A stretch of 64,000 nucleotides of DNA from Bordetella sp. LUAb4 (GCF_021325795.1 NZ_JAHPZX010000003.1:372001-436000), one strand, 5' to 3'. Counted from the first letter of the stretch, positions 44,655 through 53,249 are shown. Numbers and translations: made by a program. The notes: generated by a model not told the origin, from the letters alone.

Positions 44655-45482
44655 TCAATGCGTGCGTCCGCGCACTTCCACCCGTTGGCTCCATTCCATG
44701 GCGGTCTTGACCACCAGGGTCACCAGGGCCATGCAGGCCAGCAGGGCGGCGGCGGTGAAGGCGCCAACGGTCTTGTAGTCGTCGTTGAGCTGCTCGATCA
44801 GCAACGGCAGGGTGACGGTCTTGCCGCGGATTGCTCCCGATACCACTGAAACCGCACCGAATTCCCCGACCGCGCGGGCGTTGGTGATCACGGTGCCATA
44901 CAGCAATGCCCACTTGATGTTGGGCAGCGTGATGTGGCGGAAGATCTGCCAGCCGCGCGCGCCCAGGGTCAGCGCCGCGTATTCTTCATCGCTGCCCTGC
45001 GCCTGCATCAAGGGAATCAGGATGCGCGCGACGAAAGGCGAGGTCACGAACACCGTCACCATCACGATGCCGGGCCAGGCGAACATCAGCTGAATATCGT
45101 GCCGGCTCAGCCAGCCGCCCAACGCGCTCTCGGCGCCATAGATCACCAGATAGCACAGGCCCGCCACCACTGGTGACGTAGCGTAGGGAATATCGACCAG
45201 CGTGGTCAGGATGGCGCGGCCGCGGAACTCATAGTGCGTGACGCACCACGCCAGCATGATGCCGAACACGATGTTGATCGGCACCGTCAGCACGGCCGCC
45301 AGCAGCGTCAGCATGATGGCGTGCTGCATATCGCTGTCCACCAGGTTTTCCACCAGAATGGACCAGCCGCCCGACAGGGCGCGGGCGAAGATCAGGATGA
45401 GCGGCAGCAACAGCAGCAGGGTCGCGCCCGCCACGCCGATGGCGATGAGCGTCCACTGACGCCAGTTCTTGGGTTTGCGCAT
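44655..45482 (-). CDS. cysW: Sulfate/thiosulfate ABC transporter permease CysW
   Basis: The 275-residue inner-membrane protein has six hydrophobic segments and the binding-protein-dependent transport signature 'EYAALTLGARGWQIFRHITLPNIKWALLYG'-type loop that contacts the CysA ATPase. 'NAVRAVGEFGAVSVVSG'-like and 'GKTVTLPLLIEQLNDDY' blocks mark CysW. It is last of sbp-cysT-cysW. The ATPase gene cysA, which normally follows, is absent here. Confidence 0.95.
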   Translation of the reverse strand: MRKPKNWRQWTLIAIGVAGATLLLLLPLILIFARALSGGWSILVENLVDSDMQHAIMLTLLAAVLTVPINIVFGIMLAWCVTHYEFRGRAILTTLVDIPYATSPVVAGLCYLVIYGAESALGGWLSRHDIQLMFAWPGIVMVTVFVTSPFVARILIPLMQAQGSDEEYAALTLGARGWQIFRHITLPNIKWALLYGTVITNARAVGEFGAVSVVSGAIRGKTVTLPLLIEQLNDDYKTVGAFTAAALLACMALVTLVVKTAMEWSQRVEVRGRTH

Positions 45483-45492
45483 CTGGGTGTCC

Positions 45493-46326
45493 TCAGCGGC
45501 CCGGCCGCTGCCACGGCAGCAAGCGGGTTTGCAGGATTTGCAGGCTGAACAGCAGCAGCAGCGACGCCGCCAGCACCACGGTGGCGATGGCGGACGCGGC
45601 CGGATAGTCGAATTCGGACAGGCGGACGAAGATCATCAGCGAAGTGATTTCCGTCTTCAGCGGGATATTGCCGGCGATCATCACCACCGCGCCGAACTCG
45701 CCCAGGCTGCGAATGAAGGCCTGCGAGGCGCCGGTGAACAGCGCCGGCACCAGGGCCGGCAGCAGCACGCGCCAGAAAGTCTGGCGGTCATTGGCCCCCA
45801 GCGTGTGGGCGGCTTCCTCGTATTCGGGACCGATCTCGGCCAGTACCGGCTGCACCGAGCGCACCACGAAGGGCAGGCTGGTGAAGATCATGGCGATGGT
45901 CAGGCCGGGAAAGGCGTAGCTGATCTTGTAGGGGGCGAACCATTGCCCCACCCAGCCGCCCTGCGCCAGCAGCACCGACAGCGTCAGGCCGGCCACCGCG
46001 GTCGGCAGGGCGAAGGGCAGGTCGACCAGCGCGTCCAGGAACAGCCGGCCGGGAAAGCGGTAGCGTTCCAGGATCCAGGCCAGCAGCAGGCCGAACACCA
46101 GCACCACCGCGGTGGAAATGGCCGCGCCTTCCAGGGTGACGCGATAACTGGCCACCACGCGCGGGTCGCTGATGGCGCGCCAGTACTGCGCCAGGCTCAT
46201 TTCGCTGGTGTAGGCGAACAGCGCCGCGATGGGGAAGAGAATCACCAGCGAGATATAAAGACTGCTCACGCCGAAGCTCAGGCCGAAGCCGGGCAGGGTG
46301 GGTTTTTGCAGGAAGAATTTCGGCAT
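45493..46326 (-). CDS. cysT: Sulfate/thiosulfate ABC transporter permease CysT
   Basis: The 277-residue permease starts 'MPKFFLQKPTLPGFGLSFGVSSLYISLVILFP' (N-terminal helix region) and contains 'LDALVDLPFALPTAVAGLTL' and the cytoplasmic loop 'EEAAHTLGANDRQTFWRVLLPAL'. 'RSLGEFGAVVMIAGNIPLKTEI' is typical of CysT/CysU. It forms a heterodimer with CysW. The gap to cysW is 10 bp, so both are co-transcribed. A GC-rich 15-bp repeat array separates it from sbp. Confidence 0.95.
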   Translation of the reverse strand: MPKFFLQKPTLPGFGLSFGVSSLYISLVILFPIAALFAYTSEMSLAQYWRAISDPRVVASYRVTLEGAAISTAVVLVFGLLLAWILERYRFPGRLFLDALVDLPFALPTAVAGLTLSVLLAQGGWVGQWFAPYKISYAFPGLTIAMIFTSLPFVVRSVQPVLAEIGPEYEEAAHTLGANDRQTFWRVLLPALVPALFTGASQAFIRSLGEFGAVVMIAGNIPLKTEITSLMIFVRLSEFDYPAASAIATVVLAASLLLLFSLQILQTRLLPWQRPGR

Positions 46327-46427
46327 GGGCCTGGCGTGGATGAAAAGCCGAACGGCCGCCTTGGTGGCGGCCGGTACGGATGGATGGCACGGGTAGCAAT
46401 GCCTTGGGCGGAACGGCTCGGGAAGAA

Positions 46428-46487
46428 ATGCCCCGGGCGGGAAGGCCCCGGGCGGGAAAGCCCCGGGCAGGAAAGCCCCGGGCCGGC
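46428..46487. repeat. Four 15-bp GC-rich units between sbp and cysT
   Basis: Units of the form AAGCCCCGGGCGGGA occur four times in tandem (46428, 46443, 46458, 46473), with more degenerate copies back to about 46399. Each contains the self-complementary CCCCGGG, so an RNA copy could form several hairpins. It may modulate expression of sbp relative to the permeases. Confidence 0.85.
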
Positions 46488-46494
46488 GGCGATG

Positions 46495-47508
46495 CTACTT
46501 GCCGGCCAGCAATTGGTCCAGCACGCCGTTAGCCGAGAAGTGTACCTTCGTGATGTTGTCCCAGGTACCCAGCACGTCCGTCGGGTTGATCAGGCGGATC
46601 TCCGGGAATTGCGCGGCATTGGCCTTGACCACCTGGGGATCACGCACACGGTAGTAGAACCCGGCCAGCAAAGCCTGGATTTCCGGCGTGTACTGGAACT
46701 TCAGATAGGTTTCCGCCAGCTTTTCCGTGCCCTTTTCCTTGGCGACCTTGGAGACGATGGCCACGGGGAATTCGGCCAGTACGCTGACGGGCGGCACCAC
46801 CACTTCGAAGCCCTGGGCCTTGAATTCATCGCTCTTGGCGATGTTGTTGACTTCGGATTCGAACGTCAGCACGGCGTCGCCCTGATTGTTCTGGGCGAAA
46901 GCCACCGTCGCACCGCGGCCGCCGGTGGGGAAGCTTTCGACGTTGTGCAGCAGTTTGCCGACGAAGGCGCGCGTCTTGGCTTCGTCGCCCTTGAATTTCT
47001 CGTTGGCGTAGAGCCAGGCGGCCAGATAGGTGTAGCGCGCGTTGCCCGACGTCTTGGGATTGGGGAACACCACCTTCACATCGTCGCGCACCAGGTCGTC
47101 CCAAGTCTTGATCTGCTTGGGGTTGCCCTTGCGCACCAGGAAAGCGATGGTGCTGTAGTAGGGCGAGCTGTTGTTGGGGAAGTGCTGCTGCCAGTTCTTC
47201 TCGACCAGGCCGCGCTGGGCCAGGATGTCGACGTCGGGCACCTGGTTGAAAGTCACCACGTCGGCCTTCAGGCCCTGGATGATGGACTGGGCCTGGCGCG
47301 ACGTGCCGCCGAAGGATTGCTCGATCTTGATCTTCGTATCGTTGCTCTTGTTCCAGCTTTCCTCGAACTTCGGATTGATGGCGGTAAACAATTCACGCGC
47401 CACGTCATAGGACGAGTTCAACAGAACCTGGGGCTGTTGGGCCTGGGCGGCGGTGCCGGCCAGCAGGGCGGCAGCGGTGAAGGAGGCGGCGAAAAGACGG
47501 CTGATCAA
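46495..47508 (-). CDS. sbp: Periplasmic sulfate-binding protein
   Basis: The 337-residue protein has a signal peptide ending 'GTAAQAQQ' and the Sbp/CysP family sequence 'VLLNSSYDVARELFTAINPKF', 'QSFGGTSRQAQSIIQGLKADVVTFNQVPDVD' region, 'FLVRKGNPKQIKTWDDLVRDDV' and 'TSGNARYTYLAAW'. It captures sulfate (or thiosulfate) for CysTW. The best start is a TTG at 47508 behind GGAG; no in-frame ATG lies near. An AT-rich control region begins about 120 bp upstream. Confidence 0.95.
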   Translation of the reverse strand: MISRLFAASFTAAALLAGTAAQAQQPQVLLNSSYDVARELFTAINPKFEESWNKSNDTKIKIEQSFGGTSRQAQSIIQGLKADVVTFNQVPDVDILAQRGLVEKNWQQHFPNNSSPYYSTIAFLVRKGNPKQIKTWDDLVRDDVKVVFPNPKTSGNARYTYLAAWLYANEKFKGDEAKTRAFVGKLLHNVESFPTGGRGATVAFAQNNQGDAVLTFESEVNNIAKSDEFKAQGFEVVVPPVSVLAEFPVAIVSKVAKEKGTEKLAETYLKFQYTPEIQALLAGFYYRVRDPQVVKANAAQFPEIRLINPTDVLGTWDNITKVHFSANGVLDQLLAGK

Positions 47509-47624
47509 GGAAGGCTCCGCGAAAACGGGGTGGTCCGGCAGCGTGACCGCAGGGCCCGCCGATCCGGTGGCATCCTGCGCAAGCGTATCGCGCTGTAACT
47601 GGTCTGGATGATGCCGGGGAGCCT

Positions 47625-47680
47625 AACTAACGTAAAAGAATAAATATTGGTTTGTATATTTCTTATGGAAATAAAAGAGG
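47625..47680 (-). promoter_or_regulatory. AT-rich sbp promoter region, possible CysB target
   Basis: A 50-bp AT-rich island (including ATAAATATT, GTATATTTCTTAT and GGAAATAAAA) stands out against GC-rich surroundings upstream of sbp. CysB sites in sulfate-uptake promoters are long AT-rich elements of this kind. No exact consensus can be drawn. Nothing else was found in the 47509-47784 gap. Confidence 0.4.
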
Positions 47681-47784
47681 CCCCAGACCAACAACGTGGC
47701 AGCCTTTACCCTACTAAGGACGTCCCCCGCCCGAGGCGGCGGTCCGAGACCCTTGCTTTCTTTTCTAAGGAACTCCGATGAACC

Positions 47785-48666
47785 TCATCCCCGCGGCAAA
47801 TTCGCCCGGATCAGCAGACCGGCCACCGAATCCGTCGGAGGAATATTCGGCAAGGTGTCACCGGGTCCGTACCACTGGGCATCGATGATCTCGGTGCCGT
47901 CGACCTTGATGTCACCGTCCAGATACTCGGCGGTGAAGGCCAGCATCAGCGAATGGGGGAAAGGCCAGGACTGGCTCTGGAAATAGCGCAGCTGATGCAC
48001 CCGCAGCCCGACTTCCTCCAGGACTTCCCGGTGCACGGTTTCCTCCAGCGACTCGCCGGCTTCCACGAAACCCGCCAGCGCGCTGTAGCGGGCCGCAGCG
48101 AAATTCGCGTTGCGCGCCAGCAGAATGCTGTCGCCCTTCTTGATCAACACCATCATCGCCGGCGAAATACGCGGATAGTTGCTATGGCCGCAATTCGGGC
48201 ACTTCAGGCAGAACTCATGCGCGACCCGCTCCGTCGGCGTCGCGCATACGCCGCAATGGCGATGCGTGCGTGCCCACTCGGCTACCTGGAAAGCGCGGCC
48301 GGCCAGCACGCCGGCGGGCGCCTCCAGTTCGCCCATCACTTCCCGCAGGCGACGGAACACATAGCCGGGGGGCGGTGCGCTGTCCCGGGCCAGCGCCAGC
48401 GCCAGACAGGGTTGGCCGCGATGGGTCCCCACGGCCTGCCAGGCCGCTTGCGCATCGGCCAGATGATGGCGGATATCGTCCAGAGGCAGCACCGCGCCAT
48501 CCTCGCGCACCAGCAGTTCACCCCCACGGAAGGCGAAGAGATAGGCCCCGAGGGGGGCCGAGGCGAGCCCGGAGGCAAGCGGCGAGGCCGACGCAGGGGC
48601 AGCGGCCGACGAGGCCGACGGGAGTGAAGAGGGCGATGATGGCGACGAGGACGACGAAAGCGGCAT
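47785..48666 (-). CDS. nudC: NADH pyrophosphatase NudC (NAD-decapping Nudix hydrolase)
   Basis: The 293-residue protein has an N-terminal Ser/Pro/Ala-rich stretch of about 35 residues, then the NudC N-terminal domain. A zinc ribbon follows ('HCGVC' and 'CLKCPNC'), then the Nudix box 'GFVEAGESLEETVHREVLEEVGL' (split here as 'GFVEAGESLEE' and 'REVLEEVG'), and the NudC-specific 'SQSWPFPHSLM'. It hydrolyses NAD(H) to NMN(H) and AMP and can remove NAD caps from RNA. The start at 48666 is preferred; an upstream ATG would read through a terminator hairpin. Confidence 0.93.
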   Translation of the reverse strand: MPLSSSSSPSSPSSLPSASSAAAPASASPLASGLASAPLGAYLFAFRGGELLVREDGAVLPLDDIRHHLADAQAAWQAVGTHRGQPCLALALARDSAPPPGYVFRRLREVMGELEAPAGVLAGRAFQVAEWARTHRHCGVCATPTERVAHEFCLKCPNCGHSNYPRISPAMMVLIKKGDSILLARNANFAAARYSALAGFVEAGESLEETVHREVLEEVGLRVHQLRYFQSQSWPFPHSLMLAFTAEYLDGDIKVDGTEIIDAQWYGPGDTLPNIPPTDSVAGLLIRANLPRG

Positions 48667-48756
48667 GAGCAAATCCTGGGCGTGTTCGGTGATCAGAGGG
48701 CGGTGAGCCAGGCGGCGCATCCGCGATGATCCAAAAAAATCGGATCCTGAAGTGCA

Positions 48757-48781
48757 AAGCCCCTTGCGTGGCAAGGGGCTT
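48757..48781 (-). terminator. Terminator hairpin after the thioredoxin-like gene
   Basis: AAGCCCCTTGC, loop GTG and GCAAGGGGCTT form a perfect 11-bp stem 30 bp past the stop of the TlpA-like gene. On the minus strand a T-run follows about 20 bases later, so it is a hairpin terminator with a displaced T-tract. Confidence 0.7.
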
Positions 48782-48811
48782 GGAGAGCTGTCTGTGCGCG
48801 CATCAAAGGGA

Positions 48812-49303
48812 TCAGCCCTTGAGCGCCTTTTCGATTTCCGCGTGGAATTCCTTGGGATCATAGTCGCCCAGGTAGCGCTTGACGATACGCCCTTGCTTGT
48901 CGATCAGGAAGGCCGTGGGGGTCAGGCGGACGTCGCCGAACGCGCGGGCGACCTCCCCCTTGCTGTCCAGCGCTACCGTGAACGGCAGCTTGCGCGTCTG
49001 CGCGTAGTTCAGCACATAGTTGGGCGGGTCGTAGTTCATCGCTACCGCCACGGTCTGGAAGCCTTGCGCCGAATACTTGTTGTAGTCGGCGATGGTGTCC
49101 GGCATCTGCTTGATGCAGGTCACGCAGTCGGTCGCCCAGAATTTGACCAGCACCACCTTGCCGCGCAGGTCCTGCAGCGTCAGCTTCTGGCCGTCGATGG
49201 CGGCGAAGGCCACGTTGGGGGCGGCCTGCGCGGGGCGCCAGACGAACCAGGAGGCGATACCCGCCGCCACCACCAACGCAAAGACGAAGACAAGTTTTTT
49301 CAT
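48812..49303 (-). CDS. TlpA-like thioredoxin-fold lipid-anchored or periplasmic protein
   Basis: The 163-residue protein has a signal peptide or anchor (residues 3-22) and an AhpC/TSA-Redoxin thioredoxin fold. The active site is 'FWATDCVTCIKQMP' with Cys-Val-Thr-Cys instead of the usual CPxC. The cis-Pro loop is 'RLTPTAFLID'. It should reduce disulfides in the periplasm, perhaps in cytochrome c maturation. It overlaps the upstream BON-domain gene by 4 bp, so the pair is translationally coupled. Confidence 0.9.
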   Translation of the reverse strand: MKKLVFVFALVVAAGIASWFVWRPAQAAPNVAFAAIDGQKLTLQDLRGKVVLVKFWATDCVTCIKQMPDTIADYNKYSAQGFQTVAVAMNYDPPNYVLNYAQTRKLPFTVALDSKGEVARAFGDVRLTPTAFLIDKQGRIVKRYLGDYDPKEFHAEIEKALKG

Positions 49304-50061
49304 TTGATCGGTAGAGATTCAACGGCGCTGCCGCCAGCCGCGCCCGAGGTGCTGTCCGCGCCCGGGGCGTTCACGACGGGAGCCGAACCCGGCGACTTGG
49401 TGCTCGTTCCGGTCGGATCGCTATACGAACCCGACAGGCGCACCGCCTCTTCCCGGCTGATGACACTGAAGAGTTTTACCACTTTGTGCACGCCGCTGAC
49501 GTCGGCGGCGGCGTTCGCGGCATATTCTCCCTCGACCTGGGTGACTTTGCCCTGAAGGAAGACGACGCTGCGGTCGGTGGTGGTGGAGATCGATCCCGAC
49601 GGCACGAACTTGGTGTTCAGCAGGGCGGTACGCACCTTGGAGCTGAGCCAGGTGTCATTGGACCGCGTGCCGAAGCTGGCGGGCTGGCCCACCACCATTT
49701 CGTTGTAGACCGTCTTCACGCCTTCCTGGGTTTTCGCCAGGGTGGTGGCCTGGGTCTTGACGGCCTCGGTGGGGGCGTCGCCGGTCAGCAACACCTGGCC
49801 TTCGTAGACATTGGCGTCGACGCGCACCGTATCGCCGAATTTTTGCGAAATGGCGTGCTGGACCTTGAAGCCCAGGTTCTGGTCATCCAACTGCACGCCG
49901 GAGGTACGGCGGTCGGTGGCCACCACCGCGGTGCCGGCGGCCGCGCCGCCCACCAGGACTGGCGCCAGGCAGCCGGACAACGTCAGGGAGGCGCCGACCA
50001 AGCCCAGAACGAACAGGGTGGTACGGGCAGCACGGGCGGGAAGGGTGCAATTTCGAGTCAT
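49300..50061 (-). CDS. BON-domain outer-membrane lipoprotein, DolP/YraP-like
   Basis: The 253-residue protein has lipobox 'ASLTLSGC' and two BON domains (~65-135 and ~145-220), each with 'KV(Q/R)' helices and 'VYEGQVLLTGDAPTEA' or 'VVFLQGKVTQVEGEYAA'. DolP binds anionic lipids and supports outer-membrane integrity and septation. The C-terminal ~30 residues are Ser/Gly/Ala-rich and absent from E. coli DolP. Order rsmI, yraN, SIS protein, BON lipoprotein matches the E. coli yraL-yraN-diaA-yraP region, supporting the call. It starts on the stop codon of the SIS gene. Confidence 0.9.
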   Translation of the reverse strand: MTRNCTLPARAARTTLFVLGLVGASLTLSGCLAPVLVGGAAAGTAVVATDRRTSGVQLDDQNLGFKVQHAISQKFGDTVRVDANVYEGQVLLTGDAPTEAVKTQATTLAKTQEGVKTVYNEMVVGQPASFGTRSNDTWLSSKVRTALLNTKFVPSGSISTTTDRSVVFLQGKVTQVEGEYAANAAADVSGVHKVVKLFSVISREEAVRLSGSYSDPTGTSTKSPGSAPVVNAPGADSTSGAAGGSAVESLPIK

Positions 50062-50657
50062 TATTCGGGGTCTCCCAGCAGCAAAGCATCAATTCCGTCG
50101 CACAGTGCGTGCAGCATCAGGCCATGGACCTCCTGGATCCGCATGGTGCGATCGTGCGGCACGCAGATATGGATGTCGTGATCGGTCATGAGTTCCCCAA
50201 CGGTGCCGCCGCCCTTGCCGGTCAGGGCAATCACGTGGACTTCACGTTCGTGCGCGGCTTCGATGGCGCGCACGACATTGGGGGAATTTCCGCTGGTCGA
50301 GATGGCCACCAGCACGTCGCCGGGTTGGCCCAGGGCGCTGACCTGGCGTTCGTAGATCTCCTCGAAACCGTAGTCGTTGCCGACGGCGGTGAGGATGGCG
50401 GTATCGGTCGTCAGCGCCACGGCGGCCAGCGGCAGGCGTTCGCGTTCGAAGCGGCCTACCAGTTCGGCGACCAGATGCTGGGCGTCGGCGGCGGAGCCGC
50501 CATTGCCGCAGGCCAGGATCTTGCCGTTATTGGCGATGGCGCTGAATAGCATATCGGCCGCGGCGGCCAGCAGGGGCGCCAGGGCGTCGCGGCTCTGTTC
50601 ATGCACGGCCACGGCGTCATCGAAGTGCGCGGTCATGCGGGCGGTCATATCCATCAT
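50061..50657 (-). CDS. SIS-domain protein, DiaA/GmhA type
   Basis: The 198-residue sugar-isomerase-fold protein has 'ILACGNGGSAADAQHLVAELVGRFE' (phosphosugar-binding loop region), 'GDVLVAISTSGNSPNVVRAIEAA' and 'ICVPHDRTMRIQEVHGLMLHALC'. The family includes GmhA (sedoheptulose-7-phosphate isomerase) and DiaA (DnaA-binding initiator factor). The neighbourhood with yraN and the BON lipoprotein favours DiaA; the residues around 'RFERERLPLAAVAL' are found in both. It is presumably a tetramer in the cytoplasm. Confidence 0.92.
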   Translation of the reverse strand: MMDMTARMTAHFDDAVAVHEQSRDALAPLLAAAADMLFSAIANNGKILACGNGGSAADAQHLVAELVGRFERERLPLAAVALTTDTAILTAVGNDYGFEEIYERQVSALGQPGDVLVAISTSGNSPNVVRAIEAAHEREVHVIALTGKGGGTVGELMTDHDIHICVPHDRTMRIQEVHGLMLHALCDGIDALLLGDPE

Positions 50658-50785
50658 GGGCGCGATTATCTCATGGGCACGCGCTCCTTTTTTCTATCCG
50701 AGGGTGACGATTTTCGATATAGGCCGGATGGCCAGGGCCCCCATCGATCAGTCATTGACCTCCTTTGGCCCATTTGCACTGGAAA

Positions 50786-51355
50786 CTAGTCCTCGGCGAA
50801 GGCGCCGCGCAGCCAAACCTCGCCCGTGGGCCCATAAGCGATCACGTCGAAACGCACGGGCGGCAGGGCGCCGGCCCAATACTGCCGCGCCAGTCCGGGC
50901 AGCAGCTGCGCCGCCGCGCGCCGCAGCCGGCCCCGCTTGGCCCGGTCCACACTGGCCGCCGCACCGCCGTAGTTCAAGTGCGAACGCACCCGGACTTCGA
51001 CCAGGACCAGCGTGTCGCCATCCCGCATGACCAGGTCGATTTCGCCCGCCTGGCAACGCAGGTTGCGCGCCAGCGGCACCAGTCCGGCTTTCGTCAACGA
51101 GGTCAACGCTTGATCTTCATAGCGGTCGCCATGGCGCCGGCTGGGGGAGCGCCGTGGCGGCGCATCCGTGTCCTGGCTGGCACGCTCCTCTGCAGTCTGG
51201 CCGCCGAGCGCTGCCTGCCGCTCCCGGCGGCGCAGGCGCTGCTGGCGTAGCCGGCACGCCTTGCGTTGTGCTTCCTGCGCCAGCTTGAACGCAATCTGCA
51301 GGGTTTCATCCACCGGTACGGTGTGCGTGGGACTGGAGGAACGGATCGCGGACAT
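50786..51355 (-). CDS. yraN: YraN-family (UPF0102) nuclease-like protein with long N-terminus
   Basis: The conserved C-terminal ~115 residues contain the restriction-endonuclease-like core: '[17 protein letters not shown]', '[28 protein letters not shown]' (shown in part) and 'RFDVIAYG'. The Glu-Ile-Asp-Leu and Val-Glu-Val positions match the PD-(D/E)XK pattern, though Lys of the usual EVK is replaced by Arg. About 75 basic, Gln/Arg-rich residues precede the domain, more than is usual. The start is uncertain: 51355 is used, while an ATG at 51520 would add 55 residues. It is divergent from rsmI. Confidence 0.85.
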   Translation of the reverse strand: MSAIRSSSPTHTVPVDETLQIAFKLAQEAQRKACRLRQQRLRRRERQAALGGQTAEERASQDTDAPPRRSPSRRHGDRYEDQALTSLTKAGLVPLARNLRCQAGEIDLVMRDGDTLVLVEVRVRSHLNYGGAAASVDRAKRGRLRRAAAQLLPGLARQYWAGALPPVRFDVIAYGPTGEVWLRGAFAED

Positions 51356-51589
51356 GCTTGGTCGATAAGGCGTAATGGGAGAATTCGTGGAAAGTGGCCG
51401 GGTCGCGGGCCTCAGGCCTCGCGACCCGCCCGCCGGTCTTGGTGACGGAGACGCGTCTATCTTGGACTGGCCGCGGGCGGCCGATTGTCGCGGCATGGGC
51501 GTTGTTACGGGATTGTCCATGAAGAAAGATCATCGATGGCGTGGGATGGGACTAAACTGTGGCGAAATTCTGGAGACAGGTTCCTCACC

Positions 51590-52534
51590 ATGAATGCATC
51601 CGCCGCAAACCTGCCCGGCCAGGAAGCCTGGGCACGTATCGCTGACCGGGTAGCCGGCCAACAGTGGCCAGCATCCACGCTGTATGTCGTCGCCACGCCT
51701 ATCGGCAATCTTGGCGACTTGAGCCTGCGCGCCTGGCAAGCCTTGGCGCGCGCCGACGTGATCGCCGCCGAAGACACCCGCGAAAGCCGTGTGCTGCTCG
51801 ACGCCTGGGGCATCGCCACGCCCATGATATCGGCCCACCGGCATAACGAAGCCGAGGCCGCCGGCGCTATCGTCGCCCGCCTCGAACAAGGCCAGCGGGT
51901 GGCCCTGATTTCCGACGCCGGCGCCCCGGCCGTCAGCGATCCGGGTGCGCGCATCGTGCGCGCTGCCCGCGCCGCCGGTTTCGCCGTGGTCCCCGTGCCC
52001 GGTCCCAGCGCGGTCATTACCGCGCTCATGGGCAGCGGCGTGACCTCGGACGAAAATCCGGCCTACGCCTTCGCCGGCTTCCCACCGACCAAAGCCATGG
52101 CGCGCGTGCGCTGGCTGGAACGCTGGTCGGCCCTGCCCGCGCCCGTCGTGCTGTTCGAATCGCCGCACCGCGTGGTAGCCACGCTGCAGGACATGCTGGC
52201 GGTATGCGGTCCTACCCGTGAAGTCACCGTGGCACGCGAACTGACCAAGCGTTTCGAAGAGATCGCTTCCATGCCCTTGCGCGAGGTGGCGGATTGGTTC
52301 GCCGCGCAGCCGCATCGCACCCAGGGTGAATTCGTGCTGATCCTGCATTCGACCGGCGTTGAGCAGGATTCCGATGAAGCCGACGCCGCCACGGACTCCT
52401 TGCTCGATGCCCTGCTCGACGCCTTGTCCGTGCGCGACGCCGCGCGCGTGGCGGCCCGCATCACCGGCCTGCCACGTGACGTGCTGTATGCCCGCGCGCT
52501 GGACCGCAAGCAGCGCGAAGAGCAGACCGTCTGA
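51590..52534 (+). CDS. rsmI: 16S rRNA (cytidine(1402)-2'-O)-methyltransferase
   Basis: RsmI methylates the ribose of C1402 in the ribosomal P site using S-adenosylmethionine. The 314-residue protein has 'LYVVATPIGNLGDLSLRAWQAL', 'ADVIAAEDTRESRVLL', 'VALISDAGAPAVSDPG', 'VVPVPGPSAVITALMGSG' and 'FESPHRVVATLQDM', all diagnostic. A C-terminal helical region with Asp/Ala-rich insertion follows. The ATG at 51590 follows GGAGACAGG. It is divergent from yraN and is followed 23 bp later by ogt. Confidence 0.96.
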   Translation: MNASAANLPGQEAWARIADRVAGQQWPASTLYVVATPIGNLGDLSLRAWQALARADVIAAEDTRESRVLLDAWGIATPMISAHRHNEAEAAGAIVARLEQGQRVALISDAGAPAVSDPGARIVRAARAAGFAVVPVPGPSAVITALMGSGVTSDENPAYAFAGFPPTKAMARVRWLERWSALPAPVVLFESPHRVVATLQDMLAVCGPTREVTVARELTKRFEEIASMPLREVADWFAAQPHRTQGEFVLILHSTGVEQDSDEADAATDSLLDALLDALSVRDAARVAARITGLPRDVLYARALDRKQREEQTV

Positions 52535-52557
52535 CGTCCGTCAGCGCCGCGAAATTC

Positions 52558-53142
52558 ATGTCCTCCGTCAGCGACACCGATATCTATGCCATCGTTCCCA
52601 CGCTCGTGGGGCCGATGCGCCTGGTCGCGCACGGGGAGCAATTGGTGGGCGCTTGGTTCATGGATCCGGGGGATACCGCCGCGGCCGGTTATGGGCCGGC
52701 TTATCACCCGGATACCGAAGTGGAAACCCCCGACCATCCCTTCCTGTTGGCGGCGGCCGGGCAATTGAGCGATTGGTTCGCCGGCAAGCGGCGCGATTTC
52801 GACCTGGATCTGGCCCCGCGCGGGACGGCATTCCAGCAGCAGGTCTGGCAGGCCTTGTGTGAATTGCCCTTCGGCGCCCTGGTCAGCTATGGCGACCTGG
52901 CGCGTACCGTGGGCCGCCCCGCGGCCGTGCGGGCAGTGGCTCAGGCCGTCGGCCGCAATCCCATCGCCGTCATCATCCCTTGCCATCGCATCGTCGGCAG
53001 CGACACGTCCCTGACCGGCTTCGGTGGGGGCTTGGCGCGCAAGCGCACGCTGCTCTCGCACGAAGGCCACACCTACGGCCGCCTGACCGCGAACACGCGG
53101 CGCCAGAACACCGATCCGGCGCAAGGGACCCTGGCCTGGTAG
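52558..53142 (+). CDS. ogt: Methylated-DNA--[protein]-cysteine S-methyltransferase
   Basis: The 194-residue suicide enzyme removes O6-alkyl groups from guanine. The active site 'VIIPCHRIVGSD' has the acceptor Cys142, and 'VSYGDLARTVGRPAAVRAVAQAVGRNP' forms the helix-turn-helix and Asn hinge. An N-terminal ~90-residue domain matches Ogt more than the Ada fusion. A C-terminal tail of ~20 polar residues extends past the core. It follows rsmI closely and ends before a hairpin terminator. Confidence 0.95.
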   Translation: MSSVSDTDIYAIVPTLVGPMRLVAHGEQLVGAWFMDPGDTAAAGYGPAYHPDTEVETPDHPFLLAAAGQLSDWFAGKRRDFDLDLAPRGTAFQQQVWQALCELPFGALVSYGDLARTVGRPAAVRAVAQAVGRNPIAVIIPCHRIVGSDTSLTGFGGGLARKRTLLSHEGHTYGRLTANTRRQNTDPAQGTLAW

Positions 53143-53202
53143 TGCACCAGGGTGCAAGACCTTCCGCGGCTGGGATCGCGGTTTCAGAGCAACGGTAGGT
53201 AT

Positions 53203-53232
53203 GAAGGTCTCCCACTAAAGTGGGTGACCTTC
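53203..53232 (+). terminator. Hairpin terminator after ogt
   Basis: GAAGGTC-T-CCCACT pairs with AGTGGG-T-GACCTTC around a minimal loop. It is followed by CTTGGTTTCTT, moderately T-rich. The element is 60 bp past the ogt stop codon and most likely ends its transcript. Confidence 0.65.
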
Positions 53233-53249
53233 CTTGGTTTCTTGGGATG

